This document shows, piece after piece, positions 28,101-40,800 of a stretch of 64,000 bases of DNA (its first letter is position 1; every line of letters starts with the position of its first letter). Source of the DNA: Hymenolepis diminuta (lineage: Eukaryota > Platyhelminthes > Cestoda > Cyclophyllidea > Hymenolepididae); the NCBI GenBank assembly GCA_900708905.1, contig CAADRB010000010.1:2921578-2985577 (forward strand). The letters are read 5' to 3'. The notes below the pieces were generated by a model, which was not told the origin of the DNA, made no database searches, and saw only the letters and a list, made by a program, of their open reading frames with translations. The translations under genes were made by a program, and so were the position numbers.

Positions 28101-29344
28101 AGGATGTCAAGATGCTATCACATTAGCGACACGAATGATTGTGCTCAATAATGAACTGTTCCTCTTCCCAACCCGATTGATCAATGACATACGAGATAAT
28201 GCTTCATCCAGAACGCGAACAAAACATTCTGAAGTTCGAGAGAAAAGATCAGAATCGGCCTGGTGCTCGCCTTATCGACGAAGTTACACATCCAGGCGAT
28301 CGTCTTCCCCAATCAACACTTCCATCAGATACGCCCATATCGGGTACAGCACACCTCAAACGTCCCATAATGTTTCGAATACCACTGCTATCAACGCTTC
28401 CCCGGTGTCTACTGGCAGAATGAACACCAGTAACAAATCTGTAAGTTTCATGGTATCATTCGATTAGAACCAGAAGGGCTTCAGAATGGAATTTCATAAC
28501 TGTCTCTTAATATATAAAATTAAAATCATGTACTTAGTCTTGAGGAGTTAAATTCCTATATGAGAAAAGGGAATCTCAGCCAATAGATTTTCACCTACTT
28601 TGGGATATTTTGATTGCCCAATTCAAGTATGAGGATATGTGCCAATATCTTCTTACTTCCAATTACTTGTTGAGATTATCCAATAATTTTTTTCAAAGTA
28701 CCCTTCTTTTGAATAAGTCTCGGAGAGTAGATTATTTATATTTTTGTAATTTATGGGGAAGTACGTACAGTTGGTGTCAGAGGGCGCCCTGATTAGGTCT
28801 CATCTTAATGCATTACTAATAACAACTGTGTAGATAAATAAGTTATATTTGACGATAGAAGGAGGTCAATGCTACTCAAGTCGGTGTGCCTTATAGGAAG
28901 TTTACCATGTGACCAGACACTGACAGCTCAGATGCCACAGCTTAAATCTGTTAAAGTTTAAGAAGAACGTTCAGATTGGTGGCGGTCTTTAATATAATCT
29001 ATAGCGTCTAGATATTGGGAGTTGGAAGTCATTAGAGTTTGCGGCTCTTATGGTACTGTTACCTTTTCTGTTACGATATAATCGAGGAATTAGCAAAAAC
29101 ATTTTACTGTTTTAGTACGAATTCTTTACTACTTGAGAAGTTGGGATGTTTATCATTTACATAATAAAGTCGGGTTACTAGTTCCCTTTTCGGTCTGCGT
29201 TATTTACCCCCTCTTTAATAAAGGGACATTTTAGCTGAATTACTTTTGACTTTTAAAACACAGTAGACTTCCTTGTTTGAAGAGTATTAATAATTCTATT
29301 TTTATTTGCTTTAGGTCGGAACCAAACTGGCCGGTTACGTATAG
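22174..29344 (+). CDS. Rho GTPase-activating protein, ARHGAP19-like (six exons)
   Basis: Exons are 22174-22432, 23001-23081, 23150-23365, 26732-27024, 28081-28440 and 29315-29344. All junctions are GT-AG and in phase, giving 412 residues. The RhoGAP domain spans about residues 88-283. GVEGIFRKTGS carries the arginine finger (R122), SAHELAGALKSM and LDQPLLT form the next conserved helices, and QVNALRILILLLP to RNRMSPLALGTVFGPVL (with the N of the NxM motif replaced by R-N-R-M-S-P) close the fold. Such proteins switch Rho GTPases off by speeding GTP hydrolysis. The short N-terminus and the position of the domain resemble ARHGAP19, which acts on RhoA in cytokinesis. After the domain comes a basic Ser/Arg-rich tail (about 325-365). 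The start is ATG at 22174; a second ATG is two codons later. The assembly gap at 26033-26677 lies in the third intron, and phase runs straight across, so no exon appears lost. Confidence 0.85.
25700..25995. repeat. Degenerate tandem repeat, period about 185 bases, next to the assembly gap
   Basis: Two similar units lie head to tail. The stretch from CTGTCC near 25729 (CTGTCCGTTAACGAG) recurs near 25914 as CTGTCCATTAATGAG, and both are followed by a CTTCA-CT-AC-ACA-CAAC-AC pattern and GGTAC. On the minus strand both units are largely open and encode related peptides, for example WMxxSVPSGCC with SLMDRRM against WMTVPSCSCC with SLTDRRI. I do not recognise the family. The array runs into the Ns, which suggests that it continues there. 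Confidence 0.5.
26033..26677. other. Assembly gap (run of N)
   Basis: These 645 positions are undetermined bases. The flank on the left is a degenerate tandem repeat, a common reason for a gap. Reading frames drawn through the Ns are meaningless. The RhoGAP exons on both sides join in phase without needing sequence from the gap. Confidence 0.99.
27622..27685 (-). repeat. SINE-like tRNA-derived repeat, fragment
   Basis: On the minus strand this reads as a tRNA-like segment with an A-box-like GTTAATG and a B-box-like GGATTTGATTCCC. It lies in the RhoGAP intron between 27024 and 28081 and resembles the better copies at 30.9, 31.4 and 51.9 kb. Confidence 0.4.
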
Positions 29345-29361
29345 GATCGCCCTGGTTCCCA

Positions 29362-29380
29362 CCCTCCCCCTCCCCCTCCC
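29362..29380 (-). other. G-quadruplex motif just after the RhoGAP stop codon
   Basis: The plus strand reads CCCTCCCCCTCCCCCTCCC, so the minus strand has four G-runs separated by single A bases. This is a textbook short-loop G-quadruplex or i-motif sequence. It begins 18 bases after the RhoGAP stop codon at 29344, inside the presumed 3' untranslated region. A role in termination or mRNA processing is only inferred. Confidence 0.6.
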
Positions 29381-29661
29381 AATCATTCCTTTATCTCCCT
29401 TGACTCATAATTTGTGGTTTTCTTTCATTAGCATATTGTTATTAGTTTTGGTTTAATTCCTCAGTATATAATATTGATTTTCGTCTTGTTTAAAATTTTG
29501 TACTCCTGTAATGAAGGACATAAAGTATTTATTCGCTGAAGTTCTTTGAGAAATGGGTGTGGCCTCTGAGTGGCATAAGTCATGGAATTTCATAATTAGA
29601 CTATTAATTATTCATAAAAATTCCCAACCCTCTTGAATCGTGGCTATCAGCATTCACGGGA

Positions 29662-29735
29662 TTGGCGCCAATGCGTATTGAATTTGGGACCTTTGATTTT
29701 GTAGATGTGCACACTGACCGGGACGTCATCAGTGC
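29662..29735 (-). repeat. SINE-like tRNA-derived repeat, copy downstream of the RhoGAP gene
   Basis: The plus strand has TTGAATTTGGGACC then TTTGATTTTGTAGATG, which parallels the copy at 51901-51978 (TTGAATCCACGACC then TCCGATTTTGCAGACA). The tRNA-like A-box side is more decayed here. Orientation is the same as the other copies. Confidence 0.45.
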
Positions 29736-30794
29736 ATAAATTAAAGCGCCATTTGAGCATATATTTATCACCCTTGGTAAAACCTAGGGGAGGTAGCTGT
29801 TTTTCATCTCGCTTAACATTAGATAGGCAGGGACAGAAGGGTTATTAGAGGATTCTAATTAGGTTGACTTTTTCAGTTGTGCTTACTTACTTTTCTTAGA
29901 CTTTAAATTTGGTGAAAGAAGGTGGCTATTTCATTCATGATTCCTCTTCATTAAGCTTTTTAGGGGTTTTCATTTTAGTACCATTTAATGGTAAAACAGA
30001 TTTTTTGAGAAAGGTTAAAGCAAGTATTTCGCACTGGCCTTCACTTATTTTTTAAGCATCAGGAAAGCAACAGATGTGGGGTGCTCACTAATAGGTAATT
30101 GTCATAATAGCTAAGCGCTTCACTCAGTCTTTATAACATCCAACTCTTTCTATTGCACAATAACTTAAGTCTTAGATATGTGTCAACGGGAATGACAGTA
30201 GTCGGAGTACAATTGTTCTCTAGTCACTCTGGAATATCTGAAAGTATTCTGAAGACGTAAAGAACAAGGAGGACCCAATCGAAAATCGGGTCCTTAAGAT
30301 ATACTTTTTTAAGTGTGAAAGTTACACATTTTACTTTCCCCTCAGTTCATCTCTCTGTTCATGTCATATTTAAGTATGACTAAATAGAATAGACAGAAGC
30401 GAAACAGATAATGGGGAAAATTTCCTTTTGAGATTCAACTAAATTGATACATATTTCGGGATGACTTCCTTACTTTGTACAGTATTAAAATGATTTTCTC
30501 CCTAATTAAAGGTGCATCTAGCTATATACTATAAATATTGACAATAATCGATTGTTTACTTTAACTTCAACACCTACACATTTCTCAGTTTATATCTGTT
30601 ACTTCTCACATTTATCCTTCTTTCAATTATCTACACTCTCACAGAAGTACTTGTTGAGTAGACACCATGTCTCATACTTACAGTTTGGAGAAGGGGATTC
30701 TAGACCACCAATGCACTTACCAGAATGACTTGAAATTCCCGCCTTCAAGGGCTTATACAGAAATCAGACTACTATTTGGTCAATCAGTAATAAC

Positions 30795-30982
30795 CCCCAA
30801 GTCCATTTGGGAAAGCGTTTTTCCAACACTTATCTCGAGTAGAAGGGTAGGTGAGAGGTTCGAAATCGAATGCTCTAACCAAACTTTAATCATTCCATTT
30901 CAGTCACTCTATTTGCTTCGATGGACATCAAACTCGGGACCCCTGGCCTTGCAAACAAGTACGTTAACCGCTGCTCGGTATC
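30795..30982 (-). repeat. SINE-like tRNA-derived repeat
   Basis: The minus strand of 30919-30981 reads GCAGCGGTTAACGTAC, TTGTTTGCAAGG and GAGTTTGATGTCC in order, the layout of a tRNA-derived SINE head with A-box and B-box-like parts. The remaining part (30795-30900) has AAGTCCATTTGGGAAAGCG, a word also found near 37765 in a second context. No protein-coding capacity is seen. Confidence 0.6.
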
Positions 30983-31269
30983 TATACTTTTCTTGATCCT
31001 AAAAGGCTGAAATTTCTCCAGTAAGGCCAGTTAGTCCTGAATAGGAAATCTGATAAAGGAACTCTTAAGCCCTATAAATACACTGCAACTAGAATACATT
31101 ATATTCCGACAAGGATAGATTGCTATGCCTTTTTTTGAATCCTACAAAAGAAGATCAATGGATTGAATTTTTTACCTTATCAGGATATTCAAAAACCCAC
31201 CACAACGCGATTATAACACTGCTGCACCTCAAATTCTGCAGGTAGGAAAAATACCACTAAACGTTTAGA

Positions 31270-31466
31270 AGAGCATTTTCAACACCCATCTTGGGTAGAG
31301 TAACACCAAGGGACTTACTTGGTGGGAAACACGAATTCCACTACTATATTTATTAGTCGGACTTAGCTAGTATGATTGGATATCCGCAACGCTGAACGTG
31401 TATCGGCGACATCAAGCTCGCAATCCCTGACTTCGCGGAAATGTACGTTAACCGCCGCACCACTGG
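31270..31466 (-). repeat. SINE-like tRNA-derived repeat, most complete copy
   Basis: The minus strand begins with GGTGCGGCGGTTAACGTAC, continues with a B-box-like GCGAGCTTGATGTC, and ends in a unique body that on the plus strand reads AGCATTTTCAACACCC and ATCTTGGGTAGA, then GGTGGGAAACACGAATTCC. The body matches 35103-35180 (AGCATTTTCAAAAACTC, ATCTTAGGTAGA, GTGGGAAATTCGAATTC), which defines a unit of about 200 bases. Confidence 0.65.
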
Positions 31467-31853
31467 CTTTAGTTACGAAAGCATATTTCGCCAGTCTTAA
31501 CTGGAACTCCAAGCAGTAATGGAATGCTGCTACTGCATGATAATTCTCAAACCCCAAAGCATTTCACCCCTCCAATAATATTCTTACGGTTATACGCACT
31601 TGCGCAACGAATATAAGTTTGGGGCTAGTTACATTAAACTACTAATGTAAACTACTAATTAATTAATAAGTACGGTATGTTTCAAAACCTCCAAGTTAAG
31701 CTTCACGAAGTAAAAAAACAAGACTTCATTTGGTTAAAACACATCCATTCTAAAAAGGACTCTTTCCATTGTACAAAATAGTCACAAAAATACATAGGCA
31801 TCTGTACAAACAAATACATACAGTCAGACAAGAGGTAGTCAGATGTACAATTT

Positions 31854-34800
31854 CTACTCGACGATAGACTTTACACTTCGAGATACTCCGTCAATTCTCT
31901 CGCTCACTTCATTCAAGCGTTGCAGAATCTTTTCGTAGGGATCGGGTTTCGGGATTTGGAAGATAAAATCCAGTGGGACAACGGGATAATTTTTCGGCTC
32001 ACACAATTTCCTAATATCTCCAATAGAGAATTGAGGACCTAACTCATCAAAAATTGAACCAGGAAAATCAGACTTCCGAAGATCATCGTCCAAACCACCA
32101 GTTAACAGTGTTTCATTCATTTTTACTTGGATCAGACCGATACACAGATTACCCCAAGGAATAAATAGTGGACTTTCACGTCTCCAAGCCTCATAATTTT
32201 CAGGAGACTGTTTCAAAGACTCCACGTAACAGTCGGAAAATTGGGGAGAGTCTAAAAACAAGTTCCACGATGTCACGGCCTCTTCCCAGGAAGAGTCATC
32301 TGGAATAGGTTCAGGAAGTGGAGATACTGCAAGATTATCGCGGTTACATCTCGACAATGGCTCCAAACACTTGTTATAAGCTTTAAGAATACTGTGAGGA
32401 CCCTAAAGGAATAAAGAGAGTTTGTGATTAATCTGTCTATCTCCGGTTTTAAATAATCTGTTAAAACTTACAGGATGGGTGAGTCCAAACTCATCCCATT
32501 GGCTGACGAGTTCTATCAGAGGTTTCAAGAAACCTACCTCAATATGAGAATTGACAATCTCATTTAGAGTTGAGGAAGTAACATAGAAATGTACAGGGAT
32601 AGTGAAAGTGTTTTCGGGTTTAATATGAATCTGAGAGTTATCCTGGTTGTGACTTGAAATTGTCTCGGCAAACCAATTCAAACCCTGCTCAATTAGATTT
32701 CTCCAACAATCCCTTAAAGGTGGGAATTCAATAACCATCGTGATCGCGTCTTCTGAATTTTCTCTAGGTCTAACAAGACTGGGAGGGAAAAGACAGAGTT
32801 GAGGAAGATTAAGACCTGAAATGGTTTCACCGACTATTATGATTCCCCCTTCAGAACCAGAAAGTTGGTCAATTGAAGAGATTAGATATAATCGGAGGTA
32901 GTTTTGAAGCATGGCGAGAAACCATTCGTTAAATTCTTTAAATGTGGTTGAAGTAAGAACTGCAATCTGAACATTCTGCAGGGTTGGAATAGGATTTAAA
33001 GGTTCCGATTTTGACATAGGGTCGATCTAAAAAAGGAGGAAAGACGTTTTAAAAGAAGTAATATTTTTTTCACACGTCTAAAAATTTGAATAACAAGTTA
33101 CAATAGTAGGAGGGCATTTTCAAACTTTAACTTGGGGAGAAAGGAAAATTTCGTAGAGCTTCTTTATCCAACTATTTCAACCATTATTGAAGTAAATTGT
33201 AAAATACGCATAAGCTAGTGAAGATATATCCCAACCCACATCTTTGGTAGAGGTGGTGAATTCCTACAAATGCGAAGATGCACATGCTGACTCGTACATC
33301 TGTTCCGTCCTAGCCGCGAGTTAATTGTTTTTTTTCACAACTGAATTTACACACGCAAAAGTTGTGCAGATGCTAATCCGTTTTTATTAAAGTTTACATT
33401 CCAATTTCCACCCATCATACTCAAATCCCGGACTTCTGATTTTGAAGACTGTTATCTACTGATTGTTCATAGCAGCGTAAGAAACTGGACTCAATCATCT
33501 GTTGGAGAGCATGACCCAGAGCCTTTTGTCTAAAAAGTCAATGAATGAGCTTCAACCTTGAGATCCCTGACATGGTGGCCACATGGATTACTGATAAGTG
33601 ATTGACGGCATTAAGGGCTGCGGCTATCCCCTAAAGCACTTTTGCTCGAATTACAAAAAAATGAATGTTGACTCGGGCAAAACCTCAACATTCTACTTCC
33701 ATTCCGTCCAACATGCTAAATTAAATGCTACTAAGGATTTGATTAGATAGATAAAAACCAAATCCATTCTTGACTGAAACAGTTAGTGAATTTGAATTGA
33801 AGTTTTAGTGTCCAGGTAGAAATATAATTTTAATGTGATAAAAATATTTTATCATTTATGTTTGCTATATTTCCCTTTTATTACTGACTATTTGTATACT
33901 TCAGAATCATAATAAAATTAGCAAAGCGTCTAACTGATTTGTGTTCTCTCTTTCTTGTACATTATCGGAAATTGGGATATTGGGTCTGTAGATCGCAAAA
34001 GATAATCTCAAAAACCTCCCAATCCAATTAGAAGAGTTCACAGTACTTGATTTGGTAGAGGGAAGGTATCCTGGAACCAATAAATTCATATTCTGTCAAA
34101 TCTGATCAAAATTAACCAGGGCAGTTGGTCTGACGTTAATCACTGCTTCACGAGCAGTAAGAGAGATTTTGTACTTTAATTAGATAAATCAAGATTAAAC
34201 AGGAAATTGCTATCTGAAGATGGAAAAGGATATGTCTTACGACTGAATCCTCATTTACAGAGAGACAACAGATAGAACGGCTGCTTTAAGCTTAGACAGT
34301 CAAACCCTGTGTAATTAGCACAATATTTGAAAATCGATAATTAATTAGCATACCGAAAATTAAATTACGCATAAAACGATTTAGAAAACTGGTTCAAACA
34401 ATAATGCAAAGTAGGATAACAGATATAGCTGGAGTTCAAATAAAATAAGAGTTAAATCAGAATAACAGTAAACAAGTCACTACCATCATATGAATATACA
34501 AACTCACTCTTGAGGCAGTGACGTCTGACAACCTAGGTCGTTTGGGCTCCAAGTCATCGATTTCCTGCCGGAAGACCTGGTAGAGCGGACGTCGAGGTTT
34601 CACTTCACCCATCCACGCGTAAGGAGCAGGAGCACCGGGCAAAGTGAGAAGTCGATCAAGGTTGCATTCGTTATTGAGTTTCTGCTCGTTCTTCCTCTGA
34701 CAAATTGATCTCCAAGCTGTGAAGGAGCGCTTCTGGAGTCTCATGGAGTTTGTGTGCTTGGCTTGAGCATTTTTCGTCTCGCCTAGGACTACATCTTGGA

Positions 34801-37800
34801 TTTCCTCCACCACAAGATCATTTGCTATTTCCTAGAGAGTAAACAAGAAAGTAAGACAGCTAAGGACCAGTTATACGAAGAGTAAGATACAACAAGCAAA
34901 GTGGGTTTTTTCGAAATGTTTTAAAAGCAGTATCAACTCTTATAAGCCTTTAAGTCATTGCCGTAGTTAAGATGCCATCATCTATAGAATGATTAAAAAT
35001 TAAATAATTTAATAATTAATCATTTGAAAAAAGAATGTGGGGTGTTGAAATTCAATCTGTGCTTAAACATTCGCCTTATAAGTCTAAGACCGTTTATCAC
35101 AGCATTTTCAAAAACTCATCTTAGGTAGACAGGTAGTAGCATAGTCTCTCTTGTGGGAAATTCGAATTCTACAACCAAATTTTATAAACCAAACTTAACC
35201 CGTGCGACTGGTCATTTCATTCCCAGGGAGTGCGCCGATGAATGTCGAACTAATAACTTCTGAATTCGCAAACAAGCCATCGGCGCGCAAGCATACGTCT
35301 GCAGTTTCTTCAACTGCTTAAGAATCCATAATAGGACCGGCGACTTTGAGTTTTGCATAACAAATCTTGGCGATGTTTTCAGTGATCTGAGCACGCACTT
35401 CTGTAACGGTTCATCAAAATCTTGACACTAACAGCTGATTTTTTAAATTCATAGCGGGCTGATCACTTGGTACATTCTGGAACAATAGAAATTTTGGAGT
35501 TAATTTTCACTGATATGTGCTGAAAAACACATAAAAGTCGAAATTTAGGGCATTTACTAACCGTTTCCTATCTATTGGAATGCTTTCAAATACTCCTAAG
35601 CAATCGTAACTCGATCCACATAGAAAAATGAAAACTTCAATGTTCGCTTTCATCAGTCCTCGATAAATATTATAGTAAAAGCTATGCATTCCTTGTCCAA
35701 ATCATATCAGTAATAAAAGCTTCTGATCAAATAGGTTTAGATAAATAGGTAAATTGCTTCCACAGTCTCGAAGATCCTGTCATCAAAGACAGAGATGGGT
35801 GACTTACCGTAACGGAAATATCCCCAATAATCTCTTGAATGACTTCAATCAGCACAGATTGCAGAAAGTTTTGAAGTATAACTTCTGCGGCCTCTTCAAC
35901 GATGGAGGATCTGAGAGAGAGATATTGGGTGGTTTCCTCATTGAGAATCTACAAAGAAACTACATCAATTCATAATATGCGAGAAAAGGAATAAACAGAC
36001 TATTGGTGATTGCACTCAACAATTCGACATTTATCATTCTAGTAGACAGAGACCTTTTCAGTGTCCACTATACTGGACTTATTGACTAACCTCAATCTAG
36101 GTCGGATATTTGGTGATAAACAAAATCCCAAACTAAAGTCCTGTTCTTGCTTTAGTTCAATACACATTTAATCTCTACTAAGACTTCTGAGTTCGGATAA
36201 ATTGGGACTGGAAGTTAAGCAGTTTTGGGATAGGGTTTTAACCATCTCATGCATTACGGTAATACTGTGGATGTTGGCTTCAACATTCAACATTATATTC
36301 TGATATCATTCAACAAAACAAAGAGCAATCACTAACTTGAAGCATCAGCTGATGAACCGTTTCATCAATAAGGTCCTCTACAATTCTCTTCACCGCCTCG
36401 GTTGTGATGGCACTATCCACTGAAAAGAAAGAGGACTGATGAATCTCGTTCTCCTCGAATTCCTCGCCGTCAATGTCGACGTCAATGGCCACAGTTGGTG
36501 AAGGAACTACCGGAGGTTTGACAGCCTTAGAAATATCGGAAAACGAAGAGTACAATTGAAAATTTGGTTGTGAAACTTGGGCGGGCGAAGGTTGAGTATC
36601 GTCTTCTATGAAAAAAAGAATATATTTATATCAGATAACATTCTTTGATCTATTTGATGGTGTTTTTATAAGTAGAAAAATCATAGTAGTTTATATTGAG
36701 GTTTTAATGAGTAACTATCAGTATTATTGGATTTAGAGAAAAAGACGTGTGGCGACTACAGATTTCATTCACTGATGAACTTTTAGACTATTCCAGGAAC
36801 TTTCCCAACTCATTAAAGAAAGTTTCATCTTGTTTTGAGTATGAGAAAGGATTCACATGAAGTAGCTTTAGTTTAGAAGACACTGACATAGGATAGAGAA
36901 AATAGGCCTTCCCAGCCTTGCGAGCTCAAAAACCACAAGTTAGGAGACAGTTGAACGCGTTGACCACTGTGCCACCGGCATACAATACAATTTGATACTT
37001 GAAAGACTTCTAAACAAATGACCTTTTAAACTTAGGAACAAGAGGAAAAGAAAGTAGATAGAATCTACTCAAGCTATTCACTCAGAGCCATCTATTTTGA
37101 TGGCTGCGCGTTCCTTTGTCCGGCAGAAGCGTCAAATGACTAGGTAAGCGCATTCTATTTGTTTACATACAGATATAAAAGGGGAGGGGGAGAAATTGTA
37201 TCACCATCTACCTTGCGGCTCCTCTTCCTCCTCATAATTATCCTCAAAATTATATCTTCTATCATCTTCTTCATTCTCCTCCTGTTCTTCCTCTATAGAC
37301 AAATCAATCACTTCCTTTTCATTATCATCCCCCGCATCATCAACATCCACGATTGGTACATTCGTTTCGGTGGGGGATGGACAGAAGGGAGACTGTTGGA
37401 CCTCTTGAACAGGAAGCAGGTTGCCTTCAGCATCAAAGGAAGAGTGAACAGGCCCCGGTTTTGCGAAGGCGCGATCGAGTGGTCCACCATTAAAGAGATC
37501 ACAAAGGCTGCGGCCTTTCCGCTTGCTTTCAATTAACTAAAAAACAAAAAAACGTCTGAACTCATGAATTAATTGAAATATGACATCTTTTGCGAAAACC
37601 CATTTACATTTAAACGCGATATCGGGATACAAAATTAGAGGATGACCAACTCCTTAACTCCTGGTGGATTAATTCATATCCCAAACGAAATAACTAGCCA
37701 TCTTTCTAGTTTTATTTTAACATGTTTCACAATGCGAGAGTGTAATGACAACAACTTTCAAGTCCATTTGAGAAAGCGCTTGACATTACACCAAGGAGTT

Positions 37801-40800
37801 TTCCTGGTACGAAAATGGCATTCTACTACCATTACCATGCGACTGGCCATTTCCTCAATGAGTATATAATGAGATGCATCATACTCAAACCAGCAGACCG
37901 GCTCACCTTCAGGTGCTAGATTGCTTCCATAGATGTAACTGGGAATGAAGTACCCTCGACGCTTACATTTCTGACTAATGGGGACAAATATTTTACAGGT
38001 TTTATCAATAGGGAAATATGTAAGACTGGAACATGCTTTCTCAGTGGCCTTTAAAAAAATCTAAACTCGGGACAAAAGTAAGCAGCCTTTTAAGAAGCGG
38101 ACTACACAATTAAACTTAACTATCAACTTCAACACAGTGTTAAGGTGAAAACAGTAAATATTTGATTAATTAAAACAAGGCTATTATTGATCGACCCCAT
38201 TAATTTTATCGATTATGAAATGCTCGAAGTCCAACACCCAAGTTAAACCTTATTTGAGTATTAATGAAAACAAATGTGCCGTAATATTAAGGCCTTGCCT
38301 TCGACGTTGATAGTGGTTAAGACACCAGTTTAACGAAATGCCATCTTCAATCACTAACACGTTATTACTGAAATTACTTAAGAAAAGCTTCTTCAACCTG
38401 AAAACTCCGATATTTAACCTCAACACGTAACCGAAAATAATAGGAAAGTATCGTCACATTTTGAGTGGAATCCGTCTCTCTCTTTCTCTCTCTGGGTCTG
38501 AATCAGCCGTGCCTAATGATATTTTATGGGCATAAAGTAGCGGGAAACCAGACCCCCTAGCAATTCAACAGTGTAGAAGGGCCATACTTTACAAAAAAAA
38601 GGGGGTTAAATAACAGAGACAAAATACTTTTGGAGACCGTTTTTCTTTCCAAGCGAGTTCTGGTTCACGGGGAGGTGAATTGCGAGAGAAAATTACACCC
38701 TCTTCAGAGACTTGAACACCCCAGTGCTCGCAGAAATCCTGTGCGTCTTTTGATGATTCAAAGCCCAGCTGGTGCACGAATTTTAACAGCGGATACTGCA
38801 AAAGAAACGGAGTTTAATTAGCTGAGTAAAGCAACATTAATCATCCTTAGAATCAGTTACGATCTATGGTAATTCAACGACTAAATTTCGATCTATTAAG
38901 TTAAATATCTTGACATTTCCAAAATGTATCTTACCACTGTGAATCGAACAACTATTTATTATGTTAATTACAACTATTTGAATAGGTAAACCAGATATAC
39001 ATGACGACAGAATGAAGTCAATTATACTCATATCACCCTTTTTCAAAGGGAGTCTATTACATGGCCAGACACTGGCAGCTTGGATAAAACATTAATGAAA
39101 TCGCATCATTTCATTCCCGGCTACCCAAGTAATCCATCAATCCCATATCCATATTTTTAAAGAAACAGGGTACTATCTTAATAAAGTGAAAAGGAAGCCT
39201 TAATTGAGTAACAAGCTAAGTTGTCTTCTTCCTCTGGGTCTAGATGGGCCACGAGAACCAAGGCGGCCACCACATTTAATGACACAAGGTGATATGCAAA
39301 TTGAAATCTCAAGGGAAGAACAGGTAACTTGCAATGACTTCATGTCTAGGATGTCCATAAAACGCGGAGGAGAGAGCAAGGAGAGCATGCGACCGGACCT
39401 GTCCAAAGTACCGATGGAGGAGACAAACCGTGAGACAGTCAGCTTGACGAATTAATCGGAAGAAACGGACGTGATTGCGTTCAGCCACCGCTGAATGCAC
39501 GGCAATAGCAAACTGCACCTCGGACGATTTGCGTAGTGCCTCTGGGAACTTCTGCACTTCACTATGGGGATAGACAGACATATGGTTACAACTATCTATA
39601 AAACCAGTCTGAGAGTAAACAACGGGACCCATTCAGCGCATTGTGGCTAGGAAAGATTTTTGTTTGACCAGTGCGGTCTGTTAAAAGGAAAATGATATTT
39701 ACACAAACTCATACCAGTCTTTATCCTTCACCTCTACGTTTTTCTACTAAGAAGTTCTTCCTTGGCTTTTATTCGGACATGAAACGGATACGTTTATCTG
39801 AGTGAGATTAAACAAGGACAAACCGTGTAGGAAATTAATAATCTGGGGAATATCTATCAATAACTTCCAAGGGAAATTTTGCTTTTCATTAAGAAGATAA
39901 GACAGACTGAGATAGGTATAAATATAGCAATATTGGACACAGATTAAACAAACTTATAAATCATTATGTTAGAGAGATAGGAAAAAGTGGATTTCTCTAA
40001 AGCTGATCTGAGGTTAGGTTTCGTAAAATGTGACAATGTCGAATCAAATTTATTTAAAAGAGCGTGATCAGAGCCTTTCGACATAGAAAATGAACAACTT
40101 TACTCTACTGGCTTATCTACCGGTTTTCAGGAAGCAAGAATAAATTAGAATATTTCTAGTCATATCAGTTATTTGTGACAGACATTCAATTATGGATATT
40201 TATTAGGAGACAGATATTGGAAATAAATATTGATGAGATAGAAAACAAACAACATAATCCCTTACTTTGATAATGCTATAAATTGCAATAAAGTTAATTA
40301 ACAACCAATATTAACTGCCGTTCTCATTAATTAAGTCAAAAGTACGTTTATCATGGCAACTTACGTAGTATTAATTTACCTAAAATACAACGGAATCATC
40401 TAATTAAATGGAAGCAGTTCCTATATATTTAGTCACGAAAACTAGAAAACACATTGGCTGTTGCTAGGACCAGAAATTAATCAATAGAGTAACCAGTAAT
40501 CGGTCATAAGTCTACAATGACAGAGGTTAAGAATATAAATGGAGTTTGGCCATCGATTGAAAGTTATTACTAATTGTGCTGGTTGAAATTGATCAGTGGG
40601 GGACACTAGAGAATACTACTCCCTTGCGCAAAATAAGAGTTATCTCTTTTCTACGACAAGTCTAAATAAAAGTATGAAAGTGATGGAAATTAATTTACTA
40701 CATAGTCAACAACCAGAAATCAGATACTTTCCACATTCACCATAGTACAACTTGATCAGAAAATATAAGAATTCTTACGGACAATAAATCAGTCAAAACA

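Noticed and set aside
37159..37536. Plus-strand open frame of 125 codons
   Set aside because: It is the antisense shadow of the acidic GANP exon 8.
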